This document shows positions 22,514 through 35,974 of a DNA stretch of 64,000 nucleotides, piece by piece. Source of the stretch: Papilionanthe hookeriana x Papilionanthe teres. Taxonomy: Eukaryota > Streptophyta > Magnoliopsida > Asparagales > Orchidaceae. The notes beneath the pieces are model-generated. The model saw only the letters and a list, made by a program, of their open reading frames with translations. It was not told the origin of the DNA and did no database searches. The position numbers and the translations under genes were made by a program. The first letter of the stretch is position 1; each line of letters begins with the position of its first letter. The DNA is taken from the NCBI GenBank assembly GCA_022702705.1, contig CM040428.1, forward strand, positions 116,730,183-116,794,182, read 5' to 3'.

Positions 22514-23431
22514 TGATACACCTAAAATATATAGTGTTTTTAAATATATTTTTATACCTATTTTTGATGATATTGCACTTTAATGGAAGGTATGATTAAA
22601 ATGACTAACTATGATGAAAAGAACAAAAGCGGATCATATTTGGAGCAAATTTTGAAGAATGAAAAATTTGACCTATGGCAGCTAAGCGCTGGACCCTTGG
22701 CGTATAGGCACTGCAGTTAAAAAATACGAATTAAATCAAATTTGGCACCATTTTCAAGGGGTGTTTGAAGCAACTTTTGATGGTAACCTCCTTAACTTCT
22801 TTTAGGCGGCAGATTTGAATGAAGAGATGCATTCTTTGGTGGATACATTGAATCTAGACATGATTTGAAGAGACACTAAGGCATCTTTTAGAAAATTTAA
22901 AAAAAGAGACTTGAAGATCAGAAAAAAGTGTTGTTGTTGGAGGGTGTGATTAGTGTTAAGAGTAAAGTTTATGTTAGAGAGTTATTGAGAGCACACTTTT
23001 CCACTTCACCACTTTTATTGTACATTGTTTCTAGTTTTTATTAAGAGTAGAATAAAGATTCGAAGTCAAAAGAGTTGGGCGCCAACCTCTATTATATCTT
23101 GTAAAGAGAAAGCAAAGTTTTAAAGGAACTTCAAGAGTCTTGTGGAGAGGATATTCAGATAAGTGTTTATCTTGTTTTACACTTGGTTTTAAAGTACGAC
23201 TTGTTGTGTTTTCACTATGATTTCTACTTTCAAATCAAGTTGTGATTGTGTTTTCTCCATGAATTCTAAGTAGTTTTCTTTTATATTTTTCCTTTTAAAT
23301 GATGAAGTAATTAAAGTATGGAAGGAACTTGTGTGAAGTATAGGAATTCAATGTTGGAAGAAGTTGTGAAGATTCACTACCTTGCACTTCATTTATTTCT
23401 TGATTTGGCCAATTAAGATGTTAAAATTTTT
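22514..23431 (+). repeat. A1 3' LTR, interrupted by A2
   Basis: Starts TGATACACC after a degenerate T-rich PPT. It matches the A4 LTR at intervals: the initial block with GATATTGCACTTTAATGGAAGG, degenerate palindromes around 22675-22712, the CAATTATGAAG-like region (~23290) and GGCCAATTAAGATGTTAAAA (~23407). It stops at 23431 where the minus-strand A2 LTR begins. Confidence 0.75.
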
Positions 23432-25128
23432 TGTCAGAACAGATGTGGACTTTTAGTATTGCAAGAACTAATGAAGTCAAATTTATATATATTTATAATG
23501 ACTTTGTAAAGTCCAAACATTCAACGCAAGTATATGTATCATATCAAGTAATACAAGGCTCTAATGGAGTCTTGGTTATTGATCCCACAGGGAGGTTACG
23601 ATTCTTACAATCAATAACGTAATACTGAAATCCAATACTTAAATTGCAATTAAAGTTTAATGTTTACTTCTACTAAGAAGATGCAGAAAATAGTAACAAT
23701 TAAGCAAACTACAATTACTTCTAATGTCTTTAAAACAGAATTAACTAACAGACACACACTAAGCTATGTTTTTGAAAGGTTTTGATATATAAGAAAAGTA
23801 TCTTTCTTCTTTACAACGAGTATATAATGTGTGAATGATATGGAATGATTATTTATGGTATTGTGCCAAATAGGAGCATAAATGTTTCTTTACCCTCAAA
23901 AGAGTACCCCCGCTTCCAAGAATGAATAAAACATTGACATATCCAAAGTTCAGTCACTAAATCTAAGGCTAGGCTGGGAGGATATCGGCTGTCACTACGG
24001 AGCTCCCACTCACCCTTCTCCTAAAGGCTAACCTTCGAGTTTAGTTACTAATCTTAGGACCAAATTGGGGATTTTAGTCTGTCACCCTGAAATCTCCAAT
24101 TTGAAGTTCATCAAAACACATTTCCCTATATATTTGCACTCAATTCCCATGAACTACGCAATTCATCCATGGACATTGAATGGATTCTTCATTGTTGTTG
24201 TAGGACACTAAATCCTTTCAGAGTTAATGTTTAACAATAGATTTTAACAATTCAATTTGCCAGATCGAAAAGTAAATTATGTTTGAAATGAAAAACCATC
24301 ATAATTTCTTCAATACTTTAAAAACACTTCAAATCCACATCAACACATCATCACATCTCTATGCAAGAAGAAAGACAAAGGAGACTACTCAGACTTCATA
24401 GAGAAGACACAATAAAACATGGATTTTATATATAAAAGAAAAGTCATACAAATCACAAATAAAATACAACTTATCTCTTTCTCTTCCCTAATGCAAATCC
24501 CTTGAAGTTCCTTTGAATAATTTTCTCTCTTCTTTGCAACACTCAATTCCCTCTTTAAAATGGAAAGGAAGAAGCAATCTCTCACTTTACTCCTCCCCCT
24601 TCACTTCTTAGAGAAGAATTTCTCTCAAATTCTCACTTCTACACTCACTCTTCTAAACCCTAACACTCAACACACACTCTCCCTCTCTAGAACCACACTA
24701 GAACTTCAGAACACACACTAGACTCTCTCCATTTTCATCCAAAAATAGTTACTTATAAGTTAGAAACGAAATCCCAAGAGTTTCCATAAAAATCCCTTAA
24801 AAAAGTCGCCAAAACACTTCAAATTTGAAATCCACCGACATTGGGCGTTGGCGGCACTCTATCGCCAGAATAAATTCTGGAGCTCTCGAGAAAATGGCGC
24901 CGGCAGCGCCCATTCTGGCATCAGCGGCGCCAGAAGCTATTTTCCTCCAAATTTTTTCCTTTTCACTTCTTTTCACTCTGAATTTGTTCCTTTTCTCTTC
25001 TTTTCGCTCCAATCACCTAAAATCATCATAACTGCAATAAATCATGAAAAATACCTTTCTTTAAAGTGAAATATCACCAAAAATGGGTAAAATTATATAG
25101 CAAAACAGTATATATTTTTGGTGCATCA
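23432..25128 (-). repeat. A2 3' LTR
   Basis: On the minus strand it starts TGATGCACC at 25128 directly after a clear PPT and ends ...CTGACA at 23432, 1697 bp. Inside is the conserved GTGGGATC-type block (reverse, ~23580-23600) with CGCAAGTATATGTAT (~23524), matching A4 near 4360-4430. A GC-palindrome module lies at 24843-24933. Small frames such as 24385-24585, 24797-25012 and 24825-25069 lie within it and are not genes. The 23432 end is inferred from the break in A1 LTR similarity; its TSD partner is outside the window. Confidence 0.8.
24843..24933. repeat. GC-palindrome module in A2 LTR (diverged)
   Basis: GGCGTTGGCGGCACTC...CGCCAGAATAAATTCTGG...ATGGCGCCGGCAGCGCCCATTCTGGCATCAGCGGCGCCAG. 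The flanking sequence has diverged from A4 but the repeated GGCGCC arms remain. Confidence 0.7.
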
Positions 25129-25150
25129 AAATCCCTCAAACTTAAATATT
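25129..25150 (-). other. Polypurine tract of A2
   Basis: On the minus strand AAGTTTGAGGGATTT abuts the LTR start TGATGCACC, after ACTTGAGGACAAGTAAT (25144-25166). This is the intact arrangement that A4 has lost. Confidence 0.72.
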
Positions 25151-26439
25151 ACTTGTCCTCAAGTAATCTTTTTACTACATAAATATATAACTCAAGGAAA
25201 TATAATTTTCACCTCTAAGACACTAAAATTTTTCATTCAAAAGAATATATTGGTTAGACTTTTTAGAAAGAGATTCAGTAATTCAGGTCAACACTAAAGG
25301 TATAAGAATTTTTAGCAATCAAGTCTAAGGGTTTAGTCTTCTATTTATTTCAAGATAAACCATATTTTGTCACATTAAGAGTGCCTTGAAAGATTATGTG
25401 AAAATGGATTTCATGCAAACTTCATCATAATGTAGGCCAATAATTTAAATATAAATTCAGAAATGAAATCAAGTTCTCCTATTAGGGTGACTCAAGTGAA
25501 GCTAATTTTTGATTAGGCATCTCTTCAAACTTCTCCTCATAAATATTTTTCTTTCTTTTGCTTTTTCTTTTCTTTTTGGGATTGCTTTTCAATCCTTATT
25601 TTCTTTTCTTTCCTTTTTCTCTTTTTTAAATGAGGATACTATATCTAGATAGCCTGTAATGATTTTGAACTTCACTCTCCTCTTTCTAAAGTTCAATCTT
25701 GAAATACCTCCTTACTTTATAATTAGGTATGAGCTTTATTTTTCATCATAAAGTCACAATCTCTTCTTAACACACAATACTTTAAATCTCTTAACATTAC
25801 AAAAATACAATTTTTTTTACTTTAAATATTTAACTATAATCAAATCCTTTCATACCAAATATCTTACCTCTATAAAATTAACTTGTATTACTAAAAACTT
25901 TTATCAAATCCTTCCATAATATTCAACTGAAATAAAACGTTTTAGTTATCTAAAGTAAGGTTCAACTTCCAGAAGTTTTGCTAATAATTTTCTCAAATAT
26001 AATAATTGAGAACAAACAAGAGTTAATTTTTTTCTACCCTCCCCCAAACTTAAATTTTTCAATAAATTTGAAACAGTAGAGAGTAAAAGAAACTAACCTT
26101 TTTTTGCTGGGATCTTGAAATCTTCATCAGCTATGTGGTATTAAACAAAATTTATAACTAGCAGGAATGAAACAGTTAGTAATAGTGATATATATAAAAA
26201 TTTTAAATATTTGCAGGGTAAAGAGAAATTAACTTTAAACATCTAAACATCCAACAAAACACCACAATTTCTAAACAAACTATCACAACACTACACAGTT
26301 CATTTAACAATTTCAACTTTTCATTACAACATAACAGTACATCCACAGGTTTACACATCACATGAAAAGTAAATAACTACTACATCACAACAATACAACA
26401 CAACACACAACAAGAAAAATAGAAATAGAAACAATCAAA
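25151..26439 (-). other. A2 3' untranslated region
   Basis: No coding potential. Conserved with A4 and A1: the purine module (25495-25665 on the plus strand reads as a C/T run flanked by GAAGCTAATTTTTGATTAGGC and TATCTAGATAGCC) and an internal polypurine tract (reverse of CCCTCCCCCAAACTTAAA, about 26037-26056). Confidence 0.7.
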
Positions 26440-27565
26440 CTACCAATCTTCATCACCAGGCTCATCAGCAGAGTCAGCACGGTCAGGTCTATACGGTGTA
26501 TAGCTGGGGCAGGTAGGGAATATCACATCAGTCTCCTCCCTCATGAATCCAACCTGAGCATCATGATAGGCAATATCAAACTCAACTCTTCTTCTCATAT
26601 AATCTTCATTCACATCACTTCTGGCCTCAAACACATCCATCCTACCATGGAGTCTATCCACAGTAGCACTCTGTAATCTCAGCTGCTCCATAATATCAGA
26701 TAATGTAGGGGACTCAGATGTAGATGGAATGTCATAACTCGTAGTAGGAATATCAGTACTCCTACTCTCACCTCGGGCTCCCACATGAGACTCATAAGTA
26801 CGAATGAAAGTCTTTGTAATCGGTCTCAAAGGTACAGTTATTTCTTCAGAATTGCTGAACTCTACTCTAGATTGAACACACAGGGCATGAACTAGGGCAG
26901 GACGTCCTAGTCCTCTAGTGGTCTCTCCTCTAGCAATAGTTTGAATGTTCTTGAAGACAATAGCTCCAATATCAATCGTCTTCATCTTCTGAATACAATA
27001 GTTTAGATTGCTCTATCGCTTATAACTTCACTGTGGTGATAAGAAGGTAACAGTCTTGCAGAGATGAAATAGGGCCAAAATTTAGATGCAACATTTAACT
27101 TGGAAGCAGGGAAGTTAATCATCTGTTTTTGACTTACTTTCCATTCCCCCTTTTCTATCTGTCAGAAAAGCAATCACTTCCTTCATATTTGCCTCTTGAG
27201 TATCAAATTTTTCATATTCACAAACAAATGATTCCCAAGTCTGATAAAATGCATTGATACGCTGAGGGGTAAATTCAACCATTTTTCCTCTAACTAACAC
27301 ATGCTCAGTCTTAGTCCAGGGCACATTCGTATAGAACTCTCTAACAACACCTATAACAGCATTTGTAGTAAAATAAACAAAATCTCTCCCAGTTTCGCTC
27401 AACAATTAACTGTTCTACAGATCCACCAGGATTATCAAAAGCTCGATCTTGAATACACTTCTTATTGTAAAGGTAAGAATTTAAATGAAATTGCGCTTTA
27501 ACATTGACAAATTTTTCTTCATCAAAATCCAATTTTATCTTCCCTTTACTCATCCTTGGAGCCAT
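26440..27565 (-). pseudogene. A2 ORF3b
   Basis: ATG at 27565-27563 (MAPRMSKGKIKLDF) to a stop at 26442-26440, about 375 codons, with a frameshift near 27370-27400 and disruption at 27000-27115. It shares with A4 ORF3b: EKF.N..AQFH, AFDNPGG..EQLIVERNW..FC, AVIGVVREFYTN, VLVRGKMVEFTPQRINAFY, YFISARLLPS, IDIGAIVF..., the Ser/Thr-rich linker, a helical DRLHGRMDVFEARS block, CPSYTPYRPD and an acidic tail DEPGDEDW. The middle and C-terminal part (26985-26440) is a clean 181-codon frame. Function unknown; likely an element accessory protein. Confidence 0.72.
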
Positions 27566-28383
27566 GTGAATTTCTAAAAATTTCCAAAATATTCTAATAA
27601 ATTCCAATTTCACAATGTAACAAACTCCAAATACTATTCTAAAAAAGTAAGATCAAATTTCATCATAGGAAATCCCAAAATTTCTTCAAATATCTTAAAA
27701 TTATAATCTAAACAATGTAAGAGATTCCCATGGTGAAAATAAAAAAATTTTAACTCAAGGTGAAGCTCCTACCAAGAGAAGTGTAGATCTGATCTTGAAA
27801 AGCCTTGAAATCACTTCAAATTTGAGATCTAGCAAACCCTAGGTTTTTAAAATCGCTAAAATGGAGGAGGAAGATGAAAGTAATGGAAAAAAATGGGGGT
27901 CCTAGGGTCAAAATCGTGAAATAAAGGCTTTTTAGCCTTTTTCTGTATTCAGGCGCCGGCGACGCTCTATTCTTTTAAAATGCCAAAACTCTCTAGATTT
28001 GGACGCCGGCGGCGCAAGTCCAAAAATTTTTCTAAGTCCGAACATTTTTTCGTAATTTTGATCGTATCGTCCTCCACAATGAAATTTAACACTTCCTTAA
28101 GCATCTATTTCATCACACAAGCAATAACTAATACAATTCATACACAAACAACACAAAACAAACTTTTATATATAAAATCCACATTATATCATAAACACTA
28201 ATATTTTCATCAAATTAAACTAACAACTCTTATATCTTTAGTGTTGTAAGTACAATACGATAAGCAAACACTAAAATCTAAGCACACACAATGAAATTAA
28301 GCATAGAAAATCCAAATTCAAACTACAAGGCAAAGCAAAGTAAATACTAAACACACCAAGGAAAACTAAGCAAAGTAAAGCAT
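27566..28383 (-). other. A2 leader of ORF3b with GC palindromes
   Basis: Noncoding. Palindrome-type arms GGCGCCGGCGACGC and GACGCCGGCGGCGC lie at 27952-28017, about 390-450 bp before the ORF3b ATG, matching the placement in A4 (10597-10635 before 11000). CATCTTCCTCCTCC (reverse, about 27860-27875) matches the CATCTTCTTCCCC of A4. Confidence 0.65.
28379..28383. repeat. Target-site duplication AGCAT, left copy (S1)
   Basis: AGCAT directly before TGTTGACC; the identical AGCAT is at 35849-35853. Confidence 0.93.
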
Positions 28384-31300
28384 TGTTGACCTCATTTTTT
28401 ATGAGGTCTTTTTCTCTTCTCTCTCCTTAGTACTTAGGATCTAGACTTAGGCTTTCCCTTTGACTATCTTAGAGGATTAGAGATGGCACCCACCATTTAG
28501 AAATTTAAACACCTCTTAAACTCCCTTCAAACCCCACAAGTTTGATTGTAAACCCCCCAAGTCACTTGGATGATTAAGATTAAATGTGGAGGTTTAAAGG
28601 ATGAGTTCCCTATAGGACTCTTTGGCCTTAGGACTACCCTGGGTGGCCTGGTCTGGTGAGGGTTGACCTGCACACATTACACTTTCACACACATCCCAAA
28701 TCCTAAAACTATTCATACCTAGCTTGACTTCCTGACTCATGTAGGTAATTCATATGGATGAACCTTAACCCCTAGGCCCTTGGCTAAGAGGGTTAGGAAC
28801 AACATAGTGAATGCCTCAGATGAGTCCTCTCATGGCTCTTATGGGCTTGATATTGCTTCATGGCTCAACCAAAGTAATTCCATTCTACTTAAACTTGATC
28901 AATCTTCATTTTTCCAAAATTTCAATTTTTGACCCCCGGGGCCCTACACCCACCAAACCTACCAAATGTCCTTAAAGCTACCCAAAATTTGCAAAATTGC
29001 CTAAATTACCCAAAATTCCTCAAACCCAATCCTAAAAATTCCCCCCCACTCAAATTGATCATCCTTAGCCAAATATACCAAAATTTCCAAAAGTACCCTC
29101 CAATATCCTCCAAATACCCAAAATGCCCTTTTTAACCAAAAAATCCATAAATTCCAAAAATTCCCAGAAAATTCCCAAAAATCCCAAATATTACCAATTT
29201 CATTTTATTCAACTACACCATAAGCCAATCTTGCTAATTTACCCCACTTTTACCAAAATCCCCAATTTGACCCATCCTTAACCCAAGTAGACCCAATGTC
29301 AAACCAAATCAACCCAATTGACCTCAATTTTGATCCAATTCAATTCAAAACTTCAATTCAATATCCCCAATATCAATTTAGTCCAAATCAAAGCCCAATT
29401 TGATTGACATTTGAATCCAATTCCAATTTGAAGCCTAAGGCACAATTTTGGCCCAGGACCTAAACCTAGCCCAAATCAACCCAATTCATCTCCAGTTAAC
29501 CCCAAATCTTTTCCTAAACCTTCCTAATATCCCCAAAAACAAAACAATAACACGATTTGCCCCAAATTTGAACCTAAACTCCACCCAAACCTAATCCAAA
29601 ACCAAAATCCCCATTTTTGGCCTAAACCCAAACCTAACCCAAATGGGCCCAAATCCCAAAATCAAAGCCCAACCAAAGTTGAAAACTCTTTGTAGCACCC
29701 CCATAAACATTTCTAAACATTAATTTTACATCAAATCCAACACTAGCCCAAACTTAGCCCAAGTTAGCCCAATTTGACCCACTTTTGCCCCTTTACCAAA
29801 AAATCCCAAATTAAACCCAATTCAACTCCAACTTATTTCAAACCTATTCTAGATCACTCATGATACATCCCTAAACTAAACCCAATTTTTGTTTGGCCCA
29901 ATCTCTTACAAAACTTCCATTTACCAATTTTTTATCAAACCTAAAAGCCCACCTCCTTAAACCTTTCTAAAGGCGCATCTAAAATAAATCCAAAAGCCCA
30001 AAATCAAACCTAAAGCCCACATGAAATTTCCCCTCATCATCCCCTTTGATTTAAATCACTCTCTAAGTTTCAAATTCATCATTAAACTTTTCTAAACTAA
30101 GCCATGTTCCAAATTACCCCTAAATATCCTAAATCCTTAAAACCCACTTTCATGAAATCAAGCCAAGCCATCCCTAAGCCATATGGAGCCATAGAGCCAT
30201 GCATAAGCCATATGCAAGCCTTGGAAGCCCCTTTCCACCTCACCAAGCCATTAATGGCAAGAAGAGGGGCCCCTTTCTTAAGCCTTCCTTAAGCACTTTT
30301 AACCTCATTCATGCTACACACTAAACCAAGTTTAGCCACCTCACCATCGATGGAGACCACACCATTTTCTCTTGGCTGACCCAAGTGATTCTTCTCAGCC
30401 CAAAACCAGGCCTTGGGTGGCGAACCTAGCCCAAAACCATGGGTTGACCCATTTGGACCCAAAATAGCCTTCCCCCCATTCCATTTCAATTCAACTCCTT
30501 TACACATGTCCATGGCCAATTGACTGCACTAAACCCCAGCCCTGACCTCCTTGACCTTGAGGGTAACCTGACCCGGGTCGGCCAGCCAACATAGCCGCCG
30601 GAAACCACCAGGCCGAGAGCACCCATGTGAGCCAATTTTTGAATTTTTCCTTGCTAACTTGTCCCATGCCTAATGGCCACCATGGTTGTTCTTCTCCTCA
30701 CCAGAGCAATTGATCCAAGCCATTAAACCCCCCTGGGAAGCCCTCCAGCCACCTCTATTTTAAACCACACCACCTCTCGGCCAAAGGAGGTGCTGAACAA
30801 AATCCTACTGAAACTCTGTCAAAATTGCTCCACACCACTCTCCACACATAGAGCACTTGATCCCCATTGGATTCCAGGCCCAATTCCCCCCAGTTGAGCT
30901 CAATTTCTGAGTTCAAATTCAAGCCCAAAACCAGGACATCTCCCAAACCTCCACTAAATCCAAATTAAACTCACCCACACCTACACAGGACCAAGAGAAG
31001 GAGTTCCCCAGTGAAAGCCCCCTCTCCAGGCCACCCAGTTTCTCTAGCCTCCAAGCTTTGAAATCAGATGTGGACACTTTTATACCTAGACAATTCCCTA
31101 GAGCCAGAGACTTCATCAGGAGCTTCCTTGGGTGCAATCGAAGGTGACACAACTCTCTGATTGAAGCTACACTTCTCAGAGCAAAGGTATGGATCATTCC
31201 TTCCTCCCGAGCTTCCAGCAATTCTCCATTTCATTTCAGTTAATTTCATGGCATGTAAACCGTATGGATGTGTTCGTCTCCTCAAGACGAATCCATAGAG

Positions 31301-34300
31301 CATAAAAACACGAAAAGCCTTTGAGAAATGAGAGAATTCTTAGGGTTTTAGCGTGGACGGTCACCGGTGCACACTAGTCGTAGACGATGACCAGGCATCG
31401 TCCGATCGCGCGTGTATCGGTTGAACGGCTCAGATTGCGTCGGAGCAGAGGAAGGAGAGGAACAGCGGGATGCGTGGTAGATGACTCAGATGGCGGCGTC
31501 AAATAGGAGCGTGCCGCGTGGTCTTTCGATTCGCCGTAGGTTAACGCGGCGCTGAGTCAAATAAGTAGATAAATAGGATTTTTTCTATTTATTTAAATAC
31601 CCAGAACTTAGAAAATCCATATCTTTGTGTAGAAAAATCATAAAAATAAACTAAAAATACCTCTTACTCAGTGAACAGAGGAGAATAATGTGGAAAAGAA
31701 ATCAAGTTATTTTGATGAGTATTTTATTTTTAATTAATTATTTACTCATTTCAGTATTTTAATTCTCCATTTGCATAGACAATTCTCCATGGCATGAGAC
31801 CATAAAGCTTTTGAAGCCTCTCATCTTGGGAACATTCCCTGAATTTTTCAAGGTTAGAGATACTCTCTATGGAAAGTTATGTATTTTTCAAATTTGTGTC
31901 ACTGTTTTTGGTATTTTAATTCCATTAATTAGTATGTTACTTAGAAAATTCTAGGAAAATTTAGGGAAGTTTCATAGGACCACAGGACCCTAGGATAATT
32001 ATATTTTGAGTTAATTCATTAAGAATAACCCTAATTGGCTCGATTACTCAAAAATGAACTTTAATTAATTAGGGTTAACCACACATTAAAAAAACTTGAA
32101 AATAATTCTCCACTAATCTTTAGGATCAGAGGGACCTCACATAAAAATTTGGAATCAATTGAAAATGTTTAACCCCACTAAATGGATTAATTAAGTCACA
32201 TGATCAAAATTAAACTTTAAAATTTCATAACTCCAAAAATACATTCCAAAAAATTCACCAAATTGGTTTTGTGGGCTTTCTGATATCAGAGGAGTCTATA
32301 AAAATTAAAATTAGAATTTTCTAAAATTTTTCATTTTTAATGATATTTTTGATATTTAAATAATTAAAAAATAATAAAAATCAAAAAATATTAAAAATCA
32401 TAAAAATGTCATATTTTGACTCCTAATCACTTAGGAACAAACCAAATATTTTTCCCAAGTCTCAAAGTAAAGATATTGAATTTTAAATGCTTAAAACAAT
32501 TTTTGAATAAAAAAATGAATTTTCCAACCTTTCCACTAGATTAATTCTAATAAATCAAAGAAAAATCAGAGAATTGTAAAATTTGTTTCTCTGAACTCCT
32601 TAAGGTTAGAGAGATTTAAGAAAAATATAAAATCAAATTTTCAACTTTAATTTTATTTTATAATTAATTAAATTTCCAAAATTCAAAATAATTATAATAA
32701 ATAAAATATAATTCAAAAAATCACCAAAATTGGTCCAAGTGGTCCTCTGGCCATTGGGAACATCCCGTAATTTTCTTAAGGACAGAAACCTTCCTTGGTC
32801 ATGTTGTTGAATTTTTCTTGAAATCCCTTATTTTTCACTAAAAATAATTATATAAATAAATTAAATTCAGAAAAATCACATTTTCTTCTCTAATGTCTTA
32901 ATTGACATGTGACTGAGGTGACATAAAAATTTCAAGTTCATTTGAACTCAATTTAGTGAGTTATGAAATAAATAAGCCTAAAAGGGCATAAAGGTAATTA
33001 AAGAATTTAAAACCCTTTATTAAAATTTTAGGTTTAATTAAAATGGAGGGTAAAATATTTGATTTTATCTTTCTTGGATGATTAAAACTTTGGGAAATTA
33101 AAAGGATAGGAGCCCATTAATCACTTTTAATAAACCAAAAAAGGAAACTTTAATTATTTAAACAATTTAAATTTTGGAAGATTAATGAAAATTTGAATTA
33201 TTAAAAATAGAGATATAACTTGAGAGGATATTAATTCTTTAATAAAAAAATCCCTAAATAAATCACTTCAACAATATTTAACTCTTAATTAAGATAAAAT
33301 GATAGTCCAAACTAAGTAAATTAAAGATTAAAAAAAACCCCTTAAATTAAAGGAAAACTCAAAATATTAAGTGGTTTAACAATTAAGTTAAATTAAATTA
33401 AGTAAAAATTAAATTAAAATTAAAATTAAATTAAATTAACATTTTAACAATTAAATTAAATTAAATTTAAAATATTGAAATTAAATTAAATTAAATTAAG
33501 TTAAATTCAATTAAATTAAATTTAAATTATATTAAATTAACATCACTCAATAATAAAAGTAAAACAAATTTGAAATATTAAGACAATTCATAATTAAGAA
33601 TATAAAAAATCGAACTAATCAAGATTAACCTAAAATATCATAATTAACCTAAACCAAATCATTATGATATATGAATAATCTATGTGAATTTGAAACACCA
33701 AAGATTAATTTAAAATAGTAAGATCACTTAAAGTATAAAGATTTAAACCAAAAATAACTTAAACACTATTCCAAACTTAAAATTATTAATTAAAACCTCA
33801 TAATTAAACTAAATCACTTTAAACCATTAACTCAAACTTCAAATTAAGAATGATTAAAATTCTCAACAAACCAACTTGCCCCTAAAGGCTTTAATTATTA
33901 TAACTCTTAAATGGAGTATTAAGTGAGATGGTACTTCATTCATCAGGTAATCAAATGCCCAAGTTCACTGAGCAAGTAACAAAGCTTAACTAAACTCCTG
34001 GATGATTAATTTACCTATGCAACTAAATTTACTTGGACTCAAAATAATCTCGGAAGTATTGAAAAGATGTTTAGGACTCGTCCTAAGCATTTTCTCAATA
34101 TGATGAGATGTTTTTGAAGAACAATTAAATTTAATTGTTCTTTGATGAAGAAAATAATCCTTAAACAAAAATACAAGAACCTAGACGTCATAGGAGATGA
34201 CTATTAATAGGATTAGGAATTTGGTAGACAACCAAAACCAATCCCATAGCTTTACCTAGGTACTTGTTATAAATATTTAAATGCCTTAACATGTGTTTTA

Positions 34301-35848
34301 AGTACAGCTTGGAATGACGAGAAGACCCTACAGGTATGCTTTTATTTTATTGCAATTTACTTTAATGCAATTTACTTACATGCACTGCACTTTACTTTTT
34401 CTTGCATGTTAAACAAGATTGTTGCATGAAAACTGAAACCTTTATGGTAGCCACAAAACTGAAACCCAAAACTAAATTAAAAGTCACCACAAGATAAAAT
34501 TCACCGCCACAACATTCCAAAATATAAAAACAACTCAAAATTTAATCACAAACAGAATAACAAAACTACAATTGCAACTAAATTAAAACGTCTCGTTGAA
34601 TGATCGGGAATACCTCGGATGATGTAACCCATGTGTTGCTTACGGGATTTCCCACGGTCTAACTGAAAGTATGGAACTCATTCAGTTGAGTTTAGAAAAT
34701 TCATCTGGACTAAGTGAATTCGATGAAAATAACAGTGCCAGGATGACGGAACCGTGGGATCTTAATCGATTCTGTTTAAACAACTTTAAGATTTATTTTA
34801 ATTAAAATATTAAAAATATTTGGACTTTAAGATTTATAAACCAAAAAACTTCTCTCATCTCCTAATTTTCACTAAACCTTTGCAACAACAAGAAGCTTGG
34901 AGCACAGTAGGCAGCACGGCCATCGTCATCAAGAAAACTCGGATATACACCAGCTAAACCTTTCTTAGAATTAAATAACAAAGCCATAGGATTTTGAGGT
35001 AGTTTGCCTAGTGCAGCATAAATCCTCAACTTTTCGTTAGGCATTTGCATAATCATGTTATGCAAATTAAGCCGTAACCGGTCTTAGGACTTCAAGGTAG
35101 TCATTTGGTACGACATAAACCCTCATATCTTCAAGGCTACTTGTATGGTTATGTCATACTAATATAAGTCCTAATTAAAATTGGCAGGATTGCAACATTA
35201 AATAATTTTCCTAAATTAAAGCCAAACTATAGGATAGTTTGGGAAGTTGCCAAGATTCTTCTTGGATCCTCAGCTTTTCTTACTTTTCTTCTTTTGGACT
35301 CATAAAATAAACTGTTTCGATCTAATCCCTTTTGAAATTTCCAAAATCCAATTATTTGAAAACCTTAAACTTTGAAACTCTTGAGAGCAAATCCACTAAT
35401 CATTATCGAGAGTTTTCTTAAATGATTCCCATCATTTAAGATGTAATTAACTATAGGGGCTTGCCCTTATAGGGAACTTTAAAAGCCCTGCTTAATTTCT
35501 TTATATTAAGCAGGGGAACTTGTCGGCTTATAAAATTGGTTCGTAGACCAAACATATGTCACAAATCTTCTAGTTTATTTAACCGAGCCCCATCTTCAAG
35601 CAGTGTTTCTATTCTTCAGGATAGATATACGGTTTGTGATGCAGTGCTCGTTTATATAAACTATTTGGGATGTGAGATCGGTTTGATTTCATATCTTAAA
35701 ATTTTCAAACTCAAAATTATTTTTCAAAATCAAATACTACTTTCTAAATTATATATATATTTAAATTAAATTTAAAATCTAAAAAATTCACCGACAACTT
35801 CTGTAAGCGACCCCTTTTCAAAACACATAACCTAAAAATATGCCGACA
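28384..35848 (+). mobile_element. S1: solo giant LTR (7465 bp) of the Tat-type family
   Basis: Starts TGTTGACCTCATTTTTTATGAGG and ends AAAATATGCCGACA, with perfect TSDs and no internal region. It is colinear with the G1 5' LTR over its whole length. A solo LTR forms by recombination between the two LTRs of a full element, so a complete member once sat here inside A2. Regions: G-poor C/A-rich block (28900-30300), TATA-like CTCTATTTTAAACCACACC (~30750), CpG-rich patch (31330-31560), AT-rich block with (TTAAA)-like runs (33370-33540), and AATTTTCACTAAACCTTTG...CGTTAGGCATTTGC (34860-35060), also conserved in G1 (45580-45770). Short frames inside (for example 31221-30919, 34862-35065) vary between copies and are not called. 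Confidence 0.93.
33365..33545. repeat. Low-complexity (TTAAA/ATTAA)n run in S1
   Basis: Repeated AAATTAAATTAAATT units. The same place in the G1 5' LTR (44215-44315) has a shorter, different run, so it is a length-variable microsatellite in the LTR. Confidence 0.85.
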
Positions 35849-35853
35849 AGCAT
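35849..35853. repeat. Target-site duplication AGCAT, right copy (S1)
   Basis: Matches 28379-28383. Confidence 0.93.
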
Positions 35854-35974
35854 ACACACATCAAAACATAAACATAATCCGTTAATCACTCCACATCGGT
35901 CTCAGAACTATTTACCTCTCTGAATCTCCAAAAGATTGCTGATGCATGAACAAATTGTAGAATGGACGAAATGG

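Larger units (their letters stand above)
20709..23431 (+). mobile_element. A1: 3' end of a plus-strand Athila element
   Basis: The oldest layer in this part. It comprises an ORF3 tail (20709-20995), 3' UTR (20996-22513) and the first ~920 bp of a 3' LTR (22514-23431). A3 inserted at its left side and A2 inserted within its LTR. The rest should lie outside the window on both sides. Confidence 0.78.
23432..28383 (-). mobile_element. A2: minus-strand Athila element, 3' part
   Basis: Minus-strand order from 28383 down: spacer with palindromes, ORF3b, 3' UTR, PPT, 3' LTR ending at 23432. It is continuous with 35849-39485 across the S1 insertion, whose TSD AGCAT is at both edges (28379-28383 and 35849-35853). 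Confidence 0.85.

Noticed and set aside
33365..33545. ATTAA-rich run as a centromeric or telomeric satellite
   Set aside because: Short, irregular and confined to the LTR; the same LTR position in G1 has a different length, as for a microsatellite.
28384..35848. S1 as a complete element with unrecognised genes
   Set aside because: Colinear with the G1 5' LTR from end to end and flanked by a perfect TSD; no gag-pol.
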